DNA of 19,677 nucleotides from Echinostoma caproni (lineage: Eukaryota; Platyhelminthes; Trematoda; Plagiorchiida; Echinostomatidae). This document shows, piece after piece, positions 9,801 through 16,800 of the stretch. Position 1 is the first letter of the stretch, and every line of letters begins with the position of its first letter. Location of the stretch: assembly GCA_900618425.1 (NCBI GenBank), contig UZAN01044543.1, forward strand, positions 2,780-22,456. The letters are read 5' to 3'. The translations under genes and the position numbers were made by a program. A model generated the notes under the pieces. It was given only the letters and a program-made list of their open reading frames with translations, did no database searches and was not told where the DNA came from.

Positions 9801-12800
9801 TTTGGATCAAATCACACAAAACACTAGAGGTCTAGCTATTGTAACAGGCTTCACAGTCAACAGAATGAGGTCACACAGGTTGGGGGTATGTAGTGAAAAC
9901 AGTGTGAAATAGAACTACTCACCGTAGCAGCATCAATACTGATGGTGTGACCGGTTCCAGTAAAGGGACTGTGATTTGTTCAAGCTGAAAGCAGAACAAA
10001 CAACATGAGAACAGGGATCCGTGGTGGTGGTATTCAGGACTGAGATTGAAACACGAAAATAAAAGAGCACACATGTTTATGGCAGAAGGGACAATATCTC
10101 TGGACATTTGTTTGCACACAAACACGAATGAACGAAATGCGCGGCTGAGTGAACTACGATTTCAAACCGGGTCCAGAAAGAATTCGACAGGGAAGACAGT
10201 GTCTCAAGTGAGTTTGTGAATTCAGCCCGACCACGAAGGCGATTTGCACAGCTTAGTCATCGGTTTTTACCAGATTACGGGGTTGAGCAAGCGTGAACTT
10301 AAAAATTAAAGTCTAAAGTCTGGTGTCAAAACGATGCGTGTGTGATTCGAGGAGGTAGACGAATCATGCGACGTGGGAACCTACATCTCGTTTGGTGGAC
10401 GAATAACGGATAATATCAAAGCAAGTATACGGAAGACTCGATTGGTATCGCCAATTTGAGAAACGTTCGGTGCTGAATAGTCTACTTTGGACGGTTAAAT
10501 AGGATGAAGACTTGATGCCATGCAGAAGATACTTATGTTCAAAGGTATTTTGATAAACCGCTGTCTTCAATGGTTTGGTCACGTGCTCCAAAGGCCCGAC
10601 ACTCAACTCTCACCTCAGGCTATAGCCCCCGAACCCTGTTGTGGATGGCGTTGCCAACTCGGAGGCCAACTGCGGACCTGAGGCAATACGAACATGACGA
10701 ATATGCAACTACTAGGAATACAAGCGGTATATGGTGCTCGTAACTGGAACCAGAACTGGTCCTCACACTGCCAGTCTTACTGCTCTTGTCGTTCAAAAGT
10801 AAGTAATCCGATCAAACCGTCTTCCTCCGTATGGGCTCAGATGATCTTTTGAACACGATTGGGAACTTGTCGTTTCAGTCTGAGGGTAAACTGAAGTTCT
10901 ATTGCGCTGGGTCGTTTGGTTCATGCTCACTTGAATTCTCGCTCATGGCAAATTGTCAGTGAACCTGATCCACGGATAACCTCAACGGTTACAGCCCACG
11001 GTCAAGCTGATCCCAAATTCAACTGACTCACGCATCAAATTTCGTGGTCCATCCTGCTGTGCAGTCGAGTTCAAGTCTGTTACAATTATCTCAGCAGTGG
11101 CCACATTTCGTGACTTTGGCTAAAAGATACAACAGCTAATCGATTACTCCGTGTGAAGTAGAACCACAAATTCAACGGAATCCTTCCTATCACAATGACA
11201 GAGGATCAGCATAGAGTTGGTTGAGTATCAGAAGCAACGGCACTCTAAAACAAGCGCATTTTAACAACCATCTCAAATGAAAGTGGGATGGCCTGTGCAC
11301 CCCTGTGATAAGGGATGACTTTTATCAGGCTAAAATACCAAATCATGACTGAAACATGAGACGTCGGGGGTTAAACAAAAACCAAACTCCGAGTCTTCCA
11401 AATTGGGGTTCGACCGGAGTTTGTCTCAGTCAGTGAAAATTAGGGTGCAATAATCGATCCACTTCATCACACCCGCATCCTTGTTCGTATCAGGGATAGA
11501 AGGCTGAGCTAAGAGCACGAATGGTGGTCCTCTTACTTCGTGGTTGGACTCCTTAGTAGTACTCGTTCATAAAGCTATGATGAACACACTTACATGAATT
11601 CCATACTGCATCGGTCGTCGCGCAGGATAACCGTAACCGTAGTACTCATAGCATCCAGCAGGGTGGACAGTGATAAATGGACTACTGCTTACATATCCTT
11701 TGTTTGCTTTCTCATCTTCTCTCCCAAGACCTCGCCATTCTCTCCCTTAAATCTCTCCTTTCGGGTGATTGCATCCTGTCAGACAATCCCTTTGCCACCT
11801 GCCTAAGGTCGTTGTCAAACAGCATTGTAGGTGGTGCACCATCGAATAAATTGGAGGATATGAAGCCACGTCGAACTCTGAATCTGGGGCCTTTGACGTA
11901 AGGACTTTCGTGAAAGTAGGTCAGTGGGCTCATTTCGCGCACACAAAAGGATCATTAGAGACTGATGTTGCCCAGAAGTATGGTAACGTACTTAGGTCAC
12001 TCTACTCGCCGAATTCAGGTTGAGTAAGGTTCCACGGTGGGCTCAGAAGAGTGTCCAAAACCAGAAGCGATGCTCGCCTAAGTTGGCTCAATTCACTACT
12101 TTTGCTTAAGTTTGTCGTTGGGTCAATTCTCACCATCTAGTTTATGTAGAATGTCACCTCACCTCCACCAATTAAGGATGTCTGATCACTCTATATTAAA
12201 ATTCTACTTTAGAATGTTTACCAGAACCAACCACCGTCTGTTTACCTGACTCCGTGATCACAAGCTTCAAGTCAGACAGTGTTCTCTAGTGAACCTCATG
12301 AGGCTGGGGGAGATGATCGGTCACTCCAAACTTACTTTCATTTCAGATTCTAACCCTCTCATTTTCTGTGAACACTTAACAAGTTACCAAAACTTTTGTT
12401 ATGTTTGTTGTACCTCAGAAACAATCTGCATTCGCCTCGATCGATTCTCCTCCCCATACCTAAAATACAGTTGTAGAAAAGAGTGTGGCTTCAAGATGCC
12501 TAAGCACAATGAGGAGCGCAATCTTTCTAAATCCATCCAGGTTGAACTTCGCAGACTCATCTCCGTGTACGCTCGTGCTCAGCTTGACAATGAACGTAGC
12601 TATGGGACTTGGAAACTCTTCATGCGAATTTCCGGCATCAAATAGTCACGCCGCGCACCTGCTACTATGGATAAAGAGGGTCTGAATTAAAGCGTCATCA
12701 ACACCGGAACATAATCTATCCTGTTCCAGCGTTGACTCTGCCGAAATTTATCAAGAATGAACTCGAGCCTGAACTGAGCCTGATGGAGTTTCACAAGTTG

Positions 12801-13770
12801 TTCTGAAGGAATGAGCTGTCTTCCAACTGCTGCTTTCCAACAATCTGGTACAGTATATGGTGGCACACCACCACAAGGCCTGAAAAACATACTTCCAGAT
12901 GATTTTATCTAATTGTTTCCATTTTCTATATCCTGCTATGAGTCAGTGCCTTTCTTATTCAGTTGTTCCCGTTTTAAACGTATAGCGGCATACAGTGAGG
13001 CTTAGAGGTGCTCTACTGTCCCGTATCTCGTCAGATTTCTCATAAACTCGTTGCAGAAAACCTGCTCAAAAAGCTAATCTAAACCGATGATGAATATGCC
13101 ATTAGTTTTGTGATGTCCATTTTACTTTTTTAATTGCTGTATCACATTTCCCGTTGTTTGGCACACTGGAGTTATGTGGTTGCTGATTATCTACCTCTCG
13201 GGGTGCGAGTAATGATTCCTTATCTTGACTGTCCATTCTGGGGTTAAGTTTGCCGCTCTCCATCACTGAACAGTAGGTCTTCGCGACTACGAGGGTCCAC
13301 CCTGTCTGTTGTTCATCACACACGGGTGTGTAATGAAAAAAATGAGGCGATGTACAGAGCAGGTAGAGTAGTCATCCGTTGTCTTTCAGGTAGGGATCCA
13401 AAACACTCTGAAACTGCTATCGGTGTGGCTTCGTAGGTCAGCTGGTAAAGCGTGCACTGTACAGAAGCGTAGGCGGTATCCATGCATCGGTTCGAATCCC
13501 ACCGAGCCTACTGAACTTTTCACAACTTCAACATAAGACTTCAATCCGCCAAAAAACCATTTGAACTCCGAAACTGATCGGTTGGTGATAGTAAAAGAAG
13601 TGGTAGCAAACCGATTGCAGTGGCGTTCCTGTCGTTATTTCTTATGTATACAGTTTTCGCGGCGATTCGTGGGGCGGCTTCGATGCATTTCACTGAACGA
13701 TGGTGACCTCGGTGCTGCCTAATCATACACCAGGGTGTGTAGAGCTTCAGAACGGCGACGATCATATGTG

Positions 13771-13817
<47 letters not shown>

Positions 13818-16800
13818 GTAAAACATGATGACAGACGAACTCACCTGTTCTATTCGGACCGGATCGGACAACCTTCGAACCGCGGCCATTAAAGTGAGAA
13901 CATTACGAGTGAGAGTAACCCGAGTTTGTACCGGTAGAGAACTGAAATCGTTCAGGCACTGAACAGGCTGATCCAACCCCAAAGCAGTTATCAGACCGGG
14001 GCCCCCAGTGGAACAGGACCGGAGCAATGAACCCATTGGTTCCGAGAGATCCGGGGAATTGGGTGTCCATTGCGCCAATGCACCGGATAACAGTTGCTTG
14101 AGCAGATCGCTCTGAACACTGACCGGTTGAGGAATACGGAAACTAGTGGGCCGATGAAATTGTGTGCGTGTATCATGCAGAGGAATAGGAGAAACATAGA
14201 TTAAAACTAATGAAGAAAAATTAGAAACTTAACCGTGAAAACAGCCACAATCGTGGTTTCTAAACTCTACACCAACATCAGACACCTTTTTCGTGGCTAA
14301 TATTTATTTTCCGGCAAATTGCGATATGGTCACATGCGATTCGGTCATTCCGACTTAAGAGATTATCGGTTATTTAATTGTAAATAAGTCTTAAGAAATT
14401 CTCCTGGGGTGCAAGAGCGATCAATACCAATGAGGGGCATAACGGGTGCATCAACCTAAGAATTACACATGCTAATTGGTGGTCTTTAAATTCAAGAAAG
14501 TACTAAAATACCTTGCCCCTAAACGCTCCGGTGTTTGGTGGATGGCTGGTTTGTCTATATGAAACGGATCATTGAGCGGGGAAGAAAGTGTCACCAGTGG
14601 TAGGTGATTGAAACCAGTCGGTCTGGAATGCAATCACACCTCTACACTTTTCCTTCTGTAACAACTTCGGCAACCAATCCCATTTGACTCAACCGTTGAA
14701 CTGTATAATCGTTTCACTGAAGATATGCCCTCCTCATGTAGATGTAAATACAAGTTGCTCTACACTAGAACAACTGCCATTTATCTTACCAAAGCTTCGT
14801 TGGGGAGTGGTGAGATGAAAACCCCTGTGACAAAACATTCTTGCCGTTATTTCGGGACTAACACTGCATTCAAGTATTTTTCACTACGTTGCGAAAAATT
14901 TCAATGATCTACACGTGTGTAATGATAAATATGCCGATGAGCCTTGTGCATTAGGATGGACAAAGTCTCCTTATCACTTTTCTACCGTTACTATGTGTGT
15001 GCCTATTCTATAGAACTCGATTCGACAGTTGCCCTTGCCATGTCTTTTCCTGTCTATCTCAATCACAAGGGATCAGTCAGTGTTATCAGGTTTCTGTCCA
15101 CAGCCGTTGGGAATCAACCTTTCTGTCTTTCTTTTCACCCATGACTGCAAAACTATCCAACGCTCATCCGCTTTCGTATTTCCAACAGCTTAAAACCTTT
15201 TCTCTTATTTCAAAGCATGATCAATCAATTGGTTCTTGTCTGAACGTTCCTCCCCACGTTACACATACACACCCGCTTATGGTGTTTGATTAACTACAGG
15301 GTTTACTGCTTTTGCCCTAAATCCCTATTTCTAATGAAAAATTTTGAAACCGTGAATTGAATTTGAAGTGAATGCATAGATTTTAGTATCAGGGATAAAC
15401 CATTCCCCTGGCAACAAAGCGAACCAACCAAGGCTGACCCAAATCACGTGATTGGTCCCTAATCGAATGGTTGATCAAGGTAGAGAAAATAGCAATCATT
15501 TCCTTACCGTCTTTCTCGACGTTTTGATTCTGACGGGCTATGTATAGGACCCTAATCGAGACCGTTCGTGCTATAATAATAGTTTGTACTTTTTTCTCCT
15601 TTCTTCGGTGTCGGCGGTTAAAAAAAACATTTTTTTCCGTGTCTACTGTAGACAAGTTCGACCCTTTGTCTTTCTACTTTTGGGACAGCACACAAGATGA
15701 GATGCATTCAGGATAGTGATTTCAATCCAAAGCCATATCTGAATGTTTCCGGGCAACAATACAAATGGTTGTTGCGAAAATCCAGGTTCTCTGAAAAGGC
15801 GCGATCAAGACGTGGAGTGAAATAGAATGAGGCTATTTGTTGCAAAAAATAACAATAAAGCACGGAACATTGAACAAGGTCATATTCTCCTAGTCAAGGA
15901 CGTGATGGATAAGTTTTGACTGCTCTATACCCAACAGCAACAACAGAATTCAAAGTGAAGATGATTGTAGTCGACTGACTACCGCTCTTCAGTCGAGAGG
16001 ATGCCGAACACTGAATGCGTCCAATCTGTATCACTATAGTGGTCGATTGCCGATGAAAAATAACGTCTGCAACTGTCTATATAGCTAGCTGTTACTGAAC
16101 AGACAGTCTTTATATGTTACTCAGGTGGGACAGATAGATTACGCAAAAAAAGGAATTCGTGTTCAGCGAGGCCACAAATTGTCACTTGTTATAAAACGAT
16201 GGATCAACTGGGAACGCGGATTCCAACTACTGAAATCTGCCCGTATCCTCCTCCCTTGGATGAGGGAATCACAATGAGGGTGAGCAGGAATAACCGATTG
16301 AGTTTGACGGCGTACGAGGAATAGCAAATATCATTACCCGACTAGATGCCTGTGTGTACAGTGGAGATCGAATCGGATTTATGACCAAATATAGTCAAAG
16401 GGGAAAGGAATAACTTACCAAAGAGAGATGAGTGACTCCAACAGTACAGATTTCTCCACCACTCCGCTCACCGATTCAGACCACAGAGTGGCAACCTCAG
16501 TGGCCACCTCTTGGAAATGTCGCTTTGTGGAGAAAATGAGAAGGAAGCTATCTGAGAGACAGAATTCTGATTGCAGAATTTGCTTTGATATACTAAGAAA
16601 ATACATTATTTTCAGAGAATAGCCTAATCATACACCGTAATCAGATTGATTGGCCGACGGGGTGGGGGGTCGGCGGTTGCAACAATTCCCCTCGTTGCTG
16701 ATTAAATTCACTGATTGGAGCTACTAGTCACAACAGCAAACAAACAATTAAGAAAAATTCAATGGGTAAAGATGGTGGCATTAAAACTGAACAAGTATTT

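Larger units (their letters stand above)
11645..13844 (-). other. Gap: e4-e5 intron of XPO5
   Basis: The 2.2-kb intron holds the tRNA-like unit (13425-13510), the (AAT)n microsatellite, and open blocks at 11712-11942, 12480-12650, 12687-12890 and 13102-13323 that were not recognised. None fits XPO5 in phase or sequence. Confidence 0.55.

Noticed and set aside
11594..11806. Plus-strand frame resembling the R1 tail (ITVTVV versus ITVIVV), considered as another RTE copy
   Set aside because: The similarity is limited to a few residues, and the minus strand of the same bases gives a phase-consistent exportin-5 micro-exon.
12687..12890. Minus-strand frame with RQLIPSEQLVKLHQAQFR, considered as reverse transcriptase (IPSEQAGFRP-like)
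   Set aside because: Only the short IPSEQ stretch fits; neighbouring RT motifs are absent.
13425..13510. Functional tRNA (GTA anticodon region visible)
   Set aside because: D, anticodon and T stems each contain mismatches, so a working cloverleaf is not supported.
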